Part shown: positions 9,044 to 17,884 of the stretch, one piece after another
Position numbering within the stretch: position 1 is the first letter of the stretch
How the letters are laid out: each line of letters opens with the position of its first letter
NCBI RefSeq assembly: GCF_000262465.1
Contig: NZ_CM001489.1
Span: 909,772 to 973,771, forward strand
Length of the DNA: 64,000 nt
Reading direction: 5' to 3'
Source: Frankia sp. QA3
Lineage (GTDB): Bacteria; Actinomycetota; Actinomycetes; Frankiales; Frankiaceae
Made by a program: the position numbers and the translations under genes
Notes under the pieces: model-generated
Told to the model about the DNA's origin: nothing
Seen by the model: only the letters and a program-made list of their open reading frames with translations
Database searches by the model: none

Positions 9044-9829
9044 ATGGACGCGACACCCTGGAAGCAGGTGAACATCACCTACCCCAGTTCCGATCCTCAC
9101 CAGCGTGAACGGCAAGCCGTCGACCATCTCGCCCGCGTCCTGCCCGCAGCCGAGGCCGACGGCCTCATCACCTCCTGGTTCTTCATCCGCAAGGGCCCCT
9201 GGCGTGTCCGCTACCTGATCGCGCAGGACACGAACGGCCACGACGGCAGGGACATCGACCCCCTACGCCCCCTGCTCACCGACGGGGTCGTCTGGACCGG
9301 CGACATCTACGAACCGGAAGTCCACGCCTTCGGCGGCCCCAGCAGCATGAACACCGCGCACACGCTGTTCCACCGCGACAGCCACCACCTGCTCGCCTTC
9401 CTCCACCACGGCCCCGCCGACCGGCGAGAACACTCACTCGTGCTGTGCACCGCCCTCATGCGAACCGCAGGACTGGACTTCAACGAACAAGGCGACGTCT
9501 GGGCACGAGTCACCGACCAGCGCCCCGGCCAGACCGACGCACCACCACCCGACCCACAGGTCTGGGCATCCTTCACCAGCAACGTCCGCCACCTCCTCCT
9601 CGGCGACGCCCGAGCAGACCTCATCGGCCGCGACTGGCTCACCGCCTTCGAGGAAACCGGCAGAACACTGCGAACCCTGCGCGAAAGCGGCACGCTCACC
9701 CGGGGAATACGCGAGGTCATCGCGCTACACGTGATCTTCCACTGGAACCGACTCGGCCTCACAGCAACCACCCAGGCCATACTCGCGCGGGCAGCCAAGG
9801 AGGCCGTATTCGGCAACGCGCCCGTATGA
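9044..9829 (+). CDS. Thiopeptide-type bacteriocin biosynthesis (SpaB_C-like) protein
   Basis: A 261-residue protein beginning WKQVNITYPSSDPHQRERQA, with SWFFIRKGPWRVRYL near residue 48 and EVHAFGGPSSMNTAHTLFHR near 90. These match the stand-alone SpaB_C/TIGR03891-type domain usual in FxLD clusters. LanB already carries its own elimination domain, so this is a second copy; in related systems the extra protein is thought to assist or extend dehydration. The ATG at 9044 lies 32 bases after the LanC stop. It is the last gene of the operon. No protease, transporter or immunity gene follows, so maturation and export must rely on genes elsewhere. Confidence 0.82.
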   Translation: MDATPWKQVNITYPSSDPHQRERQAVDHLARVLPAAEADGLITSWFFIRKGPWRVRYLIAQDTNGHDGRDIDPLRPLLTDGVVWTGDIYEPEVHAFGGPSSMNTAHTLFHRDSHHLLAFLHHGPADRREHSLVLCTALMRTAGLDFNEQGDVWARVTDQRPGQTDAPPPDPQVWASFTSNVRHLLLGDARADLIGRDWLTAFEETGRTLRTLRESGTLTRGIREVIALHVIFHWNRLGLTATTQAILARAAKEAVFGNAPV

Positions 9830-9835
9830 CCGATC

Positions 9836-9930
9836 AACCAGAGTTCGCCCCTTGCCTCCACGACCTCGGCGAGCAGCGCGGCGTTCAGCCCGCCGGCGCC
9901 GATCTCCAGCCCGCTCACAGTCTGTCGTCG
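9836..9930 (-). pseudogene. Fragment of a second FxLD-type methyltransferase
   Basis: The minus strand encodes SGLEIGAGGLNAALLAEVVE, close to the cofactor-binding loop of the cluster's own enzyme (LEIGSGGYNASLLRELVG). The match ends abruptly at the 3' end of the SpaB_C-like gene, and I could not find flanking parts of the enzyme upstream. It appears to be a leftover of another methyltransferase of the same family. From here to 10290 I see no other gene. Confidence 0.45.
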
Positions 9931-10290
9931 CCGGTCGGCGTAAGCCGGGCCGTCTCGGCCGGATCGCATCGGATACATCGGGCGTCGCGCAGCCCCCGGC
10001 GGCAACGGGGTGTAACCCTGCCCATCGCTGTGGCATGGCCATCCCCTCCGCAGGGAACCTCTGGTCCGCGCCCGATCAGACCCGTGACCTGCGAACATGG
10101 GCGACAGTGGGCCGTTTCGTTCGGCTCGACACGCGGATAGGGACGAGAAGACGTTCGCGTGCCACAACCCGCTCTCCGGCCTGCTGGTTTTCCGGCCGCG
10201 ACGGCGAAGTGCGGGACGGAGCCCCTCCGGCCCGGGGGGAGATCGTCGACCGAGCGAGCGCAGGCTGGCGTGGCACTAGGCTGTTCTGAC

Positions 10291-10620
10291 GTGACTGATT
10301 TTGTTCAGGTGTCGACGGCGACGGAGACCCGTGAGGCGGCCGTGGTGCTGGCTCAGTCCGCTGTGCGGGCACGCCTGGCCGCGGGTGCGCAGATCGTCGG
10401 CCCGGTGGTCTCGGTGTTCTGGCATCAGGGTGAGTTCGGGTCCGGCGAGGAGTGGCAGCTCCTCCTCAAGACGCGCGCCGACCGGTATCCTGATCTTCAG
10501 GCACACCTGCTGGCTCACCATCCGTGGAGCAATCCGGAAATCATCGCCTTACCGATTCTGGAGGGGTCGAAGTCGTATCTGGACTGGGTACGCCAGACGA
10601 CAGAGCCTGACCAGTCCTAG
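10291..10620 (+). CDS. cutA: CutA1-like divalent cation tolerance protein
   Basis: A 109-residue protein from GTG 10291. It matches CutA1 in full: FVQVSTATETREAAVVLAQS at the N-terminus, then GPVVSVFWHQGEF, EEWQLLLKT and the C-terminal HPWSNPEIIALPI and SYLDWV. CutA1 forms trimers resembling PII and is linked to metal tolerance and possibly signalling; its precise role is unsettled. The gene is convergent with the XRE/TPR gene and their stop codons overlap (TAG at 10618-10620 opposite TAG at 10619-10617). Its link to element biology is unknown. Confidence 0.85.
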   Translation: MTDFVQVSTATETREAAVVLAQSAVRARLAAGAQIVGPVVSVFWHQGEFGSGEEWQLLLKTRADRYPDLQAHLLAHHPWSNPEIIALPILEGSKSYLDWVRQTTEPDQS

Positions 10621-12218
10621 CTGAATCCGAGTGCTTTCGCCTGATCCAGCGTCTCCCGAACTCGGGGCAGCGAGCGGTGCAGGTCGAGGCGACGAAGAGC
10701 CGGCATGATCCGCTGGCGAGGTCGGGCCGATGCCACGCCGGCGGAGAGATCCAACACGCGGCCAGCGACGCTCGCGGCCTGCTCGATTTCGTCGGCAGTA
10801 AGGTAGGCGTCGGCGAGCCAGGAGAGGTACAGCGACTTGTCGCGGGCGTGGGCCTCATCGAAGCTGCCCAGAACCCGTTCTAGGACGGGCACAGCGCGCA
10901 GGGGTCGTCGCAGCTCGGCCCAGCAGCGTCCCGTCATGATCGAGACTTCGTTGTGGTCGACCCACGCGGCCCAGTCCGGTTGCGGCCTTTCGTCATCTTC
11001 GGCAAGGGCCGCCTCCGCGGCCGTGAGGGCTCGTTCGACCTCCCGGGCGTTCCCGACGTTCGCATGGGCCCACGCGAGACGCGTGCGGAGCAACGCCCTC
11101 ACCGTGCTGGGCGCGTCGGGACCCGCGACCTGGCAGGACTTGATAGCGAGCTTGACCGCCGCCCGCCTGTCGGTTTCGCCGGTCTGATAGGCAAGATACG
11201 CCAACGCATTTCCCGCCAGCGGCGAGTCGCCCGCCGCGACGGCACGCTCATGTGATTCCTTGTACAGTCGGCTGGCCTCGGCCTGATTACCCGCGTCAAA
11301 GGCTGCCCAACCCGCCTGCTGGGCCTGCTCGGCGAGTATGGACAGCAGGGCCCGGCCGGTGGCTTCGTCGTAGCCGGAGCTTTGAACGATGGCGCTCGTG
11401 GCTTCGTACTCGGCGCGATAAAGATCGTAGGTTTCGCCGCCGCCGAGAATGTCGTCAAGTCGGCGCAGGCGGGCGGTGCGGCGACGAAGATGATCCGGGA
11501 GATCCGCGCCAAGGTGGCTGCCTGACGGAGGCTTGATGAAGTCCAGTGGCCTGGTGATCCGCCGCGTACCCAGCGAGGACACCCCGCGATCCACCTCTGG
11601 GGTTGGTGTGGGAAGGGCCGTCTCGTGTCTCCATCGTTGTTCGTCGGGTCCGCCGGTTCCAACCACGGACCTCGAAGCGATCAACGCCGCAGCGGCAAGC
11701 CGCGCCGGCAGCTCAGATCCCGGTCCGGCGCTGCCGACCGGCGGTCCCACCTCCCCATGAGTCCTCGGGGAAATGCCAGTCCCGGTCGCGTCCGCTTCCC
11801 CCCGGCTGAGGTCGCGGCCGACATCGTTGATGAGGAGCGTGTCGGCAGGGGCGAGGTGTTCGCGGTCGTCGAGGTCGAGCAGGTCGTGGATGCTGGTGCC
11901 GTAGACATGGGCGAGCAGGGCGAGGGTCTGCGGGGTGGGCCGTCGTCGGAGGGGGACGGGCCAGTTCTCCAGCTCGCTGAGCCGGGGGGCGGACATCGCC
12001 GCGATGCCGTCGGGGTCGAGGCCCGCGCGGGCGGCGTGGGCGTTGATCCGGTCGGCGGCCTGCTGCTGGGTCCAGCCGTGCGCGACGCGGTAGGCGGCGC
12101 GGGGTCGGAGCCGGTAGCGGCGGGCGAACTCGACGGCGATCTCCTCGTGCGTCATCCCCGCGGCACGCATCCGGATCCGCAGTTCCTCCTGCTCGGCCCG
12201 CTGGCCTTGCTTGCCCAC
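10617..12218 (-). CDS. XRE-family regulator with TPR-like C-terminus
   Basis: A 533-residue protein from GTG 12218 (an upstream ATG at 12263 is possible). The N-terminal helix-turn-helix lies in AHGWTQQQAADRINAHAA with LSELENWPVPLRRRPTPQ following; the middle is a variable linker. The C-terminal 250 residues are helical repeats such as AGNALAYLAYQTGETDR and LYLSWLADAYLTADEIEQA, typical of TPR arrays. Actinobacterial proteins of this plan often act as regulators sensing a ligand or peptide through the repeats. It is a paralogue of the IS-broken gene at 2335-3053, on the other side of the lanthipeptide cluster, and could regulate that cluster; this is inference. Confidence 0.82.
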   Translation of the reverse strand: MGKQGQRAEQEELRIRMRAAGMTHEEIAVEFARRYRLRPRAAYRVAHGWTQQQAADRINAHAARAGLDPDGIAAMSAPRLSELENWPVPLRRRPTPQTLALLAHVYGTSIHDLLDLDDREHLAPADTLLINDVGRDLSRGEADATGTGISPRTHGEVGPPVGSAGPGSELPARLAAAALIASRSVVGTGGPDEQRWRHETALPTPTPEVDRGVSSLGTRRITRPLDFIKPPSGSHLGADLPDHLRRRTARLRRLDDILGGGETYDLYRAEYEATSAIVQSSGYDEATGRALLSILAEQAQQAGWAAFDAGNQAEASRLYKESHERAVAAGDSPLAGNALAYLAYQTGETDRRAAVKLAIKSCQVAGPDAPSTVRALLRTRLAWAHANVGNAREVERALTAAEAALAEDDERPQPDWAAWVDHNEVSIMTGRCWAELRRPLRAVPVLERVLGSFDEAHARDKSLYLSWLADAYLTADEIEQAASVAGRVLDLSAGVASARPRQRIMPALRRLDLHRSLPRVRETLDQAKALGFS

Positions 12219-12535
12219 GAAGACGCACCTCTTCCCGTCAGGGCGGACGCAGGACAGATTCACCGTAACGGATCGGTCACGCAGCCGGAAACAGGGGTTG
12301 GCGGTCCGAAATTACTCGCCCGGTGCGCCGGCTCGGCCCAGGTCAGGGCGGGTGGGATGGGGGGAACGAAGTCTTCACGGCGGTGGGAATGTCCTCGGTC
12401 TGTTTCACGGCGATCGTTGTACCGGTTCCCCTACCTCTGTCGGTGAGCGACCGCTCTGCTGGTCAACCACGCCTGTGCCGAGATCGGCTGGCACCCTCGC
12501 CTGGCCGCTAACCCCACCAGGACACCACGACGAGA

Positions 12536-13294
12536 TCACCGAGCATTCGCCTGCAGCGGCAGCTTGGCAACTGGCCGCCACACGTAGGCCCGCTCCTGTC
12601 GTTCCAGCCGCACGATCACCGCGGCCCTGACCATGGCCGTCGCGGACGGAAGCGCGCGAAGCTTCTCCACCGCGGCGGCGGCCTGTGCGGCCGGGATGCC
12701 GTCGGTGTTGCAGTAGGCGATCGACACGTGCGGCTCGAACTGCGGGCTCGTCGGGCTCACGCTGGGAACGGCCGTGCAGGTGGCCTCACGGAGCATGTCG
12801 CGTAGCTGGCGCAGCTGCTCGGCGGGGTCCACGGCGAACCCGAGAGCACCTGCTGTCCCACCCAAGACGCCGATCGTGATGACGAACGGCTCCAAGGCCG
12901 CGCAGGCCCGGCTCGCGGCTGTCGCGATTGCATTCACCTGCCCGGACGTGATCTCGTCCAAGGGCGCGATGCGGCCGAGGGTGAGGTGCAGCCCATCGAG
13001 GGGAACGAGATCGTAGTAGGGAAACGTGACCGCTGCCTGGCAGCGTCCGGCCAGCGCGTGCAGTTCCGGGCAGTCCTCGAAGGTCAGGTACCACTGCCAG
13101 GAGTGGCGTTCGCCCGGCCGTGCCCAGTGGTTGTGCAGCCGGTCAAGCTGCCGGAACCGGTCGGCCGCGCCGACGACGGCTGCGCCGCCGGCACCGGGAA
13201 CGTCAGCGGGGTCAGGCACTCGCCATCCAGTCGCCCAGTTGGAGACGGAGGGGAAGGCGACGCTCAGGTGCGCGGCGGAGGCCCGCACGCTCAT
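12536..13294 (-). CDS. 2'-5' RNA ligase-like 2H phosphoesterase
   Basis: A 252-residue protein with the two HxT/S motifs of the 2H phosphoesterase superfamily: HLTLGR near residue 104 and HVSIAY near 188. Family members act on 2',5' or cyclic phosphates of RNA and nucleotides; the substrate here is unknown. It also has WQWYLTFEDCPELHALAG in the N-terminal lobe. It lies 317 bases upstream of the XRE/TPR gene on the same strand and next to the primase gene. The gap 12219-12535 holds nothing I recognise. Confidence 0.8.
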   Translation of the reverse strand: MSVRASAAHLSVAFPSVSNWATGWRVPDPADVPGAGGAAVVGAADRFRQLDRLHNHWARPGERHSWQWYLTFEDCPELHALAGRCQAAVTFPYYDLVPLDGLHLTLGRIAPLDEITSGQVNAIATAASRACAALEPFVITIGVLGGTAGALGFAVDPAEQLRQLRDMLREATCTAVPSVSPTSPQFEPHVSIAYCNTDGIPAAQAAAAVEKLRALPSATAMVRAAVIVRLERQERAYVWRPVAKLPLQANAR

Positions 13295-13438
13295 CTGCCG
13301 CGCCTCGCGTAGAGCCTGGGTCTCCCGGCCCGATCACCTCACCACCGCCACCACCGAGGCACCTCCCTCAGCCGGCCGTCACCACCACCACCATCACTAT
13401 CATCACGTCTGCCGGGGCAGGGCAGCGGCTTCGGGCGG

Positions 13439-14605
13439 TCACGGGCCCTCGGACAGCCCCGGAAAGTCGGTGAGTTCAGGTCCATCAGGCGATGGAGTGA
13501 GAGTCGGGATCCCGAGCGCCTTGGGGAGATCTCGGAAGGCGGCGCGAACGGTGTCGGGGTCGTGCTGCGACCAGGCGTTGAGGTCCTTGATCCCGGCCGG
13601 GGGTTGGATGTTGAGGACGAGCTGTCCGTGCTGGGCGAGTTCGTCGGCGAGGCGGAGCGCGGCGTTCTGGCCGGAGGGAGCCTTGCCCGGGTTCGCCGCG
13701 GTGTCGTCATCGAAGCAGATCACGAACGCGGAGTGGGGGCGTTCGTCGGTGAGGCGGCGAGCGAGAGCAGGGGTACCCGTGGGGCTTGCGTGGCCGGTGC
13801 CGAGGAGCGCGACGGCGGCGAGCCCGCTGTGGGCGGCGGTCAGGGCGTCGGGGAATCCTTCGCAGATGACGGTGATGCCGGGGTGGGCGGGCCCGTCGGT
13901 GATCAGGTGGGCGAGTTTGGGGTTGGGGGCGAGGTCCTGGGCGGGTTGGTCGTAGCGGCGGCGGTGCGCAGGGTTGAGGTAGCGGAGCTGGTAGTAGACG
14001 GGCCGGCGCTCCTCAGTGTGCAGGACGGGGAAGACGATGCCGGGGCCTTGGTGGGGGAGTCCGTCCGGGCGGGGGAGCTGGCGGGGTCCTGGGTCGAAGC
14101 CGATGCGGTTCGCGGCGAGGAGCCGGTCGGTGAAGCCGCGGCTGTGCAGGTAGCGGAGCGCTCCGCTACCGACGGGTTGCCAGAGGAGATCAGCGGCGGC
14201 GGTGACGAGCTCGCCGATCGCCGGGTTGATCGAGGCGGGCCGTTCGGCCGCTGGTTTTGGTGCGGGCTGGGCGGTTCTGCGGGGACGAACCCCGGCGAGG
14301 TGCTGGGCTGCCGGGATACCGGCCCGGTCAGCAAGGTGCAGGAGCGCGTCCCGCACGCTCATGCCGGCGCCCGTCATGAGCAGGTCGACGGCGGTCCCAC
14401 CTTCGCCGCAAGCGTGGCATTTCCAGCGCCACCGGCCGTGGACTCCCTGGAAGATGCCCATCGAGGGGTGTTCGTCCGGGTGGTCGGCGTTCGGGCAGTG
14501 CCAGCGGGCACCTCGTCCACGGCCGTGGGGTTCGCCGCAGATCTCCGTGGCGAGGGCGGCAAGGTCGGTGGCGTCGAGGACGGCGTCGCGATCAATCGTC
14601 GGCAT
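13439..14605 (-). CDS. DnaG-like primase (CHC2 zinc finger plus Toprim)
   Basis: A 388-residue protein. The N-terminus has a zinc-binding module: HCPNADHPDEHPSMGIF followed by RWKCHACGEGGTAVDL. The centre has a primase-like core with YLHSRGF, and the C-terminal half is a Toprim fold with TVICEGFPDALTAAHSG (acidic EGFPDA motif) and VICFDDDTAANPGK. It lacks a helicase-binding C-terminal domain and is shorter than chromosomal DnaG, as is usual for mobile-element primases. It probably primes replication of the excised element or its transferred strand. Confidence 0.85.
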   Translation of the reverse strand: MPTIDRDAVLDATDLAALATEICGEPHGRGRGARWHCPNADHPDEHPSMGIFQGVHGRWRWKCHACGEGGTAVDLLMTGAGMSVRDALLHLADRAGIPAAQHLAGVRPRRTAQPAPKPAAERPASINPAIGELVTAAADLLWQPVGSGALRYLHSRGFTDRLLAANRIGFDPGPRQLPRPDGLPHQGPGIVFPVLHTEERRPVYYQLRYLNPAHRRRYDQPAQDLAPNPKLAHLITDGPAHPGITVICEGFPDALTAAHSGLAAVALLGTGHASPTGTPALARRLTDERPHSAFVICFDDDTAANPGKAPSGQNAALRLADELAQHGQLVLNIQPPAGIKDLNAWSQHDPDTVRAAFRDLPKALGIPTLTPSPDGPELTDFPGLSEGP

Positions 14606-15119
14606 CCCGCGGCTGCGTCCTCTCCGAAGCGGACGGGCTCACCTGCGCTGTGTGAACAAGCCTGCCAAATCCGGAACGCGGAAGCGGGACGTTTCTCGAG
14701 CCGGCGGGCTCCAAGGCGAGGGCCGGTCGGTGCGGTCGTCGTTGGTGTCGATGAAGACGCGATCAATCAGGTTGAGGTGGGGTGGCTGGAGTTCACCTCC
14801 ACGACAGCGACCCGATCGACCTGACTGCTTTGCCGGCCGACCTCGGCGATCGCAGGAAGGCGCGGATGGTGGACGAGGACACCCTGGCGCCACCAGGCCC
14901 CCGGTGACGACCATTCGGGCGGCCTGGCCAGCGAGCGGTTGCTGGCGCTGGAGCGGCCAGGAAATGTCCCGCGTGATCACGGAGACGTGGTTGGTGCCCG
15001 GCTGCCTACCACCGCCGCCACGACCTGATCTTGCCAATGGGCCGTCCCCTCGGACGAGGCGGCGCGGTCCAGACGAGCTTCGATCAGCCGCCACCAAGTC
15101 GATCTTAGTGGAGGTCGTG
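14606..15119. other. Region between primase and specificity genes
   Basis: About 514 bases without a convincing gene. A short plus-strand frame from GTG at about 14782 (HDSDPIDLTALPADLGDRRK) has coding-like codons but ends within some 41 residues and has no clear ribosome-binding site. No repeats or hairpins stood out. Confidence 0.35.
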
Positions 15120-15776
15120 TCAGTCGTCGGGCGTCGTTCCGTCTGGCGAGATGGCGCCGATGAGGAGTGCGGGCGTGAGGGTGTCGCGCATCTCCGTGGC
15201 GATCTGGGCGATCCTTCTGTGGGCTGTGATCTTTTTGTCGAGTGCTTCGAGGGTGTCAGCGACCGCGAGCTGTGTCTCGAAGGGGGGCAGGACGAGGGGG
15301 AGGTCGCGGAGGGTTTCGGCGGTGATGGTCGGGACGGCGGCTCCGGTGATGCGCTGGGTTATCCAGGTCTGGATGAGGGGGTGCCGTAGGTAGTGGTCGA
15401 GGTATCTGGGGAGTACCGCCTGCTGTGGGCGGATGAAGATGCAGGCGGCGCTGAGCAGGCAGCCGGTGTGGTCCTCGCCGGCGAGGGCGTGGCGTCGGGT
15501 CTCGCCGATGCGGGTGCAGATGATGTCACCGGCCCGCAGGGTGTAGCGGCTGAGTCTGCAGACGGTCTCGGGGCTGACAGTGTGACAGCTGTCGAAGATG
15601 ATCTGGTTGTCCCGGATGTCCTTCGGTGTGAGCACCGGGATTCCGGTGGGGGTTCGATCGGCGCGGCGGTAGGTGGTGCCGGAGGGGCCGGCCTGGACGA
15701 GACAGGTGTCGCCGATGGTGGTGGTGGTCCAGGTGTCGGGCACCGGGCCGAGGAGTGTGTTCACAGATTGATCCAC
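15120..15776 (-). CDS. Type I restriction specificity (S) subunit, single target-recognition domain
   Basis: A 218-residue protein with one HsdS half: an N-terminal segment WTTTTIGDTCLVQAG, then PVLTPKDIRDNQI, YTLRAGDIICTRIGE, YLDHYLRHPLIQTWI and PTITAETLRDLPLVLPPFE. It ends in a helical spacer ETQLAVADTLEALDKKITAH. Classical HsdS has two such domains, so this half-size form would have to dimerise or recognise a short site. The start overlaps the end of the methylase gene by 16 bases, marking one operon. No HsdR is next to it. Confidence 0.85.
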   Translation of the reverse strand: MDQSVNTLLGPVPDTWTTTTIGDTCLVQAGPSGTTYRRADRTPTGIPVLTPKDIRDNQIIFDSCHTVSPETVCRLSRYTLRAGDIICTRIGETRRHALAGEDHTGCLLSAACIFIRPQQAVLPRYLDHYLRHPLIQTWITQRITGAAVPTITAETLRDLPLVLPPFETQLAVADTLEALDKKITAHRRIAQIATEMRDTLTPALLIGAISPDGTTPDD

Positions 15777-17449
15777 CTGAGGTGTCGGGCGACCGCGCTG
15801 TCGGCGCAGGCGGCTTGTTCGTGCTGGTAGTCGAGTTCCTGTTGCAGGGCGCGCAGGGTGGCTGCGGTGTCGTGGAGGTCGATGACGGGCGGGTCGGTGG
15901 TGAGGTAGGTCGCTGGGTTGAGCTGGTAGCGGCGGTCGCGGATCTGGCTGGGGGTGGCGGTGGCGGCGAAGTCGGCCACTCCGGTGTAGGTGCCGGGGGG
16001 GCTGTGGAGCCAGTCCTGGTAGGCGCGGGTGATCTGGGCGTGGTCGGCGTCGGTGAGTACTCGGTGGGTGCGGTCGACGACGACGCCGGTTCGGTGGGCG
16101 TCAATGAACAGCACGTCGTGCTGGCTGCTGGTCGGTCTGCCGAGGATCCACAGGGCGACCGGTATGGAGGTCTCGCGGAACAGACGGTCGGGGAGCGCGA
16201 TGATGCAGCGCACGACCCCGCGGGTGATCATTGCTGCGCGGATCGCGCCTTCGCCGGCCTTGTCGATGGTCGCGGCGATGGTGGGCATCACGACCGCTGC
16301 GCGGCCGCCGTCGTCGAGGATCGAGACGGCGTACTGCAGCCAAGCGAAGTTGGCGTTGTGTCCGGGTGGCGGGCCGTACTCCCAGTAGGGCTGTTCGGCG
16401 GGGTCGCCGTCGCTCCAGCCGGACGTGTTGAACGGCGGATTCATCACGACGACGTCGTGGACGGCTGGTGAGTGCCGCAGCCAGAGCGGCTTGACGGGAT
16501 GACCGCCGAGATCGACGGACAGGCCGTGGATGGCCGCGTTGAGCGTGGCCAGCCGCCAGGACTGGTGATCGAGAGCATAGCCGCGCAGCTGGGGGTCGGG
16601 CGTGGCACGGTCTGCCTGCCGGGCGTGGATGCCCGCGGCCACGAGGAGTTCACCCGTGCCACAGCAGGGGTCGCAAATTCGTTCACCGGGCTGTGGATTG
16701 ATCAGTTCCATGATCATGCGTGTCGCGGGCGGTGGAGTGAAGTACTCCTTTCCTCGTCGGCCGTGGGTGGCGGCGACCTTTTCGAGGAGGAACCGGCAGG
16801 CGGCGGCCTCGAACGTGTCGCCGGTGATGGTGTCCGGGGATTCGCGCGGGGCAGCACGTTCGATGATGGTGATGAGCTGTGTCAGGTCCTCGTCAGGCCA
16901 TCGCTCCTGCCGGATCCCGGCGTAAACGCCGGAGAGGCCGGGTGAGCGTTCCACCTGCCTAGGCAGCGCCTTCCCGAGGAAATCCCCAATTCTTCCTTTT
17001 GTGCTGATTAGCTGCTTCCAGTGGATGGTGTCCGAGCCGCGTAGGTCGAGCAGGGACAGCACCAGTTCGAGGTTCGTTCCGAAGTCGACGGTGCCCCAGA
17101 TCTTTTCGAGCGGGTCCCAGAGGTTTTTCGCCAGTGCATCCTCGGTCTGCATCGCGCTGTGCCGTGGGACCCTTTCGGCCGGGGTGAGTGAGGGGAGGTT
17201 GAGGTTCTGCCGAAACCGCTGGCCGTAGGTCGTGCCGAGCGGCTCTTTGCTGTGCAGGGCGTTACGGGGAATGCGCCGTGAGTCGAGCCAAGTGGCGAGC
17301 GCGGAAACGGAGTAGAGGTCCTGTCCTGTCGTGTGCGACGGTGCCGGGAAATCCGCGTGTCGGCGGGCCCAGTTGTTCACCGCCGGCGGTTCCACCTCGG
17401 CCGCCCGGGCCGCCTCGATCCGGGATATCCGGTCGTCCGCTGTTGTCAT
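15761..17449 (-). CDS. HsdM-like N6-adenine DNA methylase
   Basis: A 562-residue protein. The N-terminus resembles a small DNA-binding segment (ISRIEAARAAEVEPPAVNNW). The catalytic core has motif X/I surroundings GKEYFTPPPATRMIMELI and ICDPCCGTGELLVAAG near residue 263, then the catalytic DVVVMNPPFNTSGWSDG (NPPF) near 330, and VRCIIALPDRLFRETSIPVA. It transfers methyl groups to adenine N6 with the S subunit giving specificity. Its ATG overlaps the TGA of the small membrane gene upstream (ATGA). Without an R subunit it may be a modification-only pair or part of an unrecognised system. Confidence 0.9.
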   Translation of the reverse strand: MTTADDRISRIEAARAAEVEPPAVNNWARRHADFPAPSHTTGQDLYSVSALATWLDSRRIPRNALHSKEPLGTTYGQRFRQNLNLPSLTPAERVPRHSAMQTEDALAKNLWDPLEKIWGTVDFGTNLELVLSLLDLRGSDTIHWKQLISTKGRIGDFLGKALPRQVERSPGLSGVYAGIRQERWPDEDLTQLITIIERAAPRESPDTITGDTFEAAACRFLLEKVAATHGRRGKEYFTPPPATRMIMELINPQPGERICDPCCGTGELLVAAGIHARQADRATPDPQLRGYALDHQSWRLATLNAAIHGLSVDLGGHPVKPLWLRHSPAVHDVVVMNPPFNTSGWSDGDPAEQPYWEYGPPPGHNANFAWLQYAVSILDDGGRAAVVMPTIAATIDKAGEGAIRAAMITRGVVRCIIALPDRLFRETSIPVALWILGRPTSSQHDVLFIDAHRTGVVVDRTHRVLTDADHAQITRAYQDWLHSPPGTYTGVADFAATATPSQIRDRRYQLNPATYLTTDPPVIDLHDTAATLRALQQELDYQHEQAACADSAVARHLRWINL

Positions 17450-17646
17450 CGCCGCGCGCCTGCACGTCGTGACCGGATCAGGCTGGACAGCCGCCGGGTA
17501 CGCGCATCACTGCTGACCACCCAGGCCAGAAAGAGGGTCACCACCGTAACCACCACCATGATCATGATTGCGCCGTCGGACAGACCGAGCGCGGCGAGCA
17601 TCGTCTGTCCCGCATCCTTCGTGCGCGTGAGCGCCCTGGACACCAC
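17446..17646 (-). CDS. Small single-span membrane protein
   Basis: A GTG start at 17646, preceded by AGGAAGG, gives 66 residues. One hydrophobic segment (AIMIMVVVTVVTLFLAWVVS) is followed by a basic tail SDARTRRLSSLIRSRRAGAR, predicting N-out/C-in topology. The stop overlaps the methylase start. I do not recognise the family. Coupling to the methylase suggests a shared transcript, not a known shared function. A longer form starting at 17712 is possible but lacks coding-like codons. Confidence 0.5.
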   Translation of the reverse strand: MVSRALTRTKDAGQTMLAALGLSDGAIMIMVVVTVVTLFLAWVVSSDARTRRLSSLIRSRRAGARR

Positions 17647-17884
17647 CGGATCCGCCTTCCTGCTTCCTGTTGTGGACGGGCACAGCCCGCTCGACCTCTC
17701 GCTGCCAGGCACTCTCCGTTCCTGGCGACAGAACCAAGGCTGGCAGTCGACCCCGCGCGCTCGCGACGCGCACCATCCGTGCGCGAAAAACTGTTACTGC
17801 TCGCCAGTCTAGGCGACGGGCGCCTGGCGGCCGGCGGTCGATCCGACGCCTCGTTTGGTGATCGCCATCTCGCGAAGGTGTCGA

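Noticed and set aside
13380-13407. Run of CAC/CAT triplets that would encode polyhistidine on the plus strand
   Set aside because: It lies between two minus-strand genes with no ribosome-binding site or coding context; it is a simple-sequence patch.
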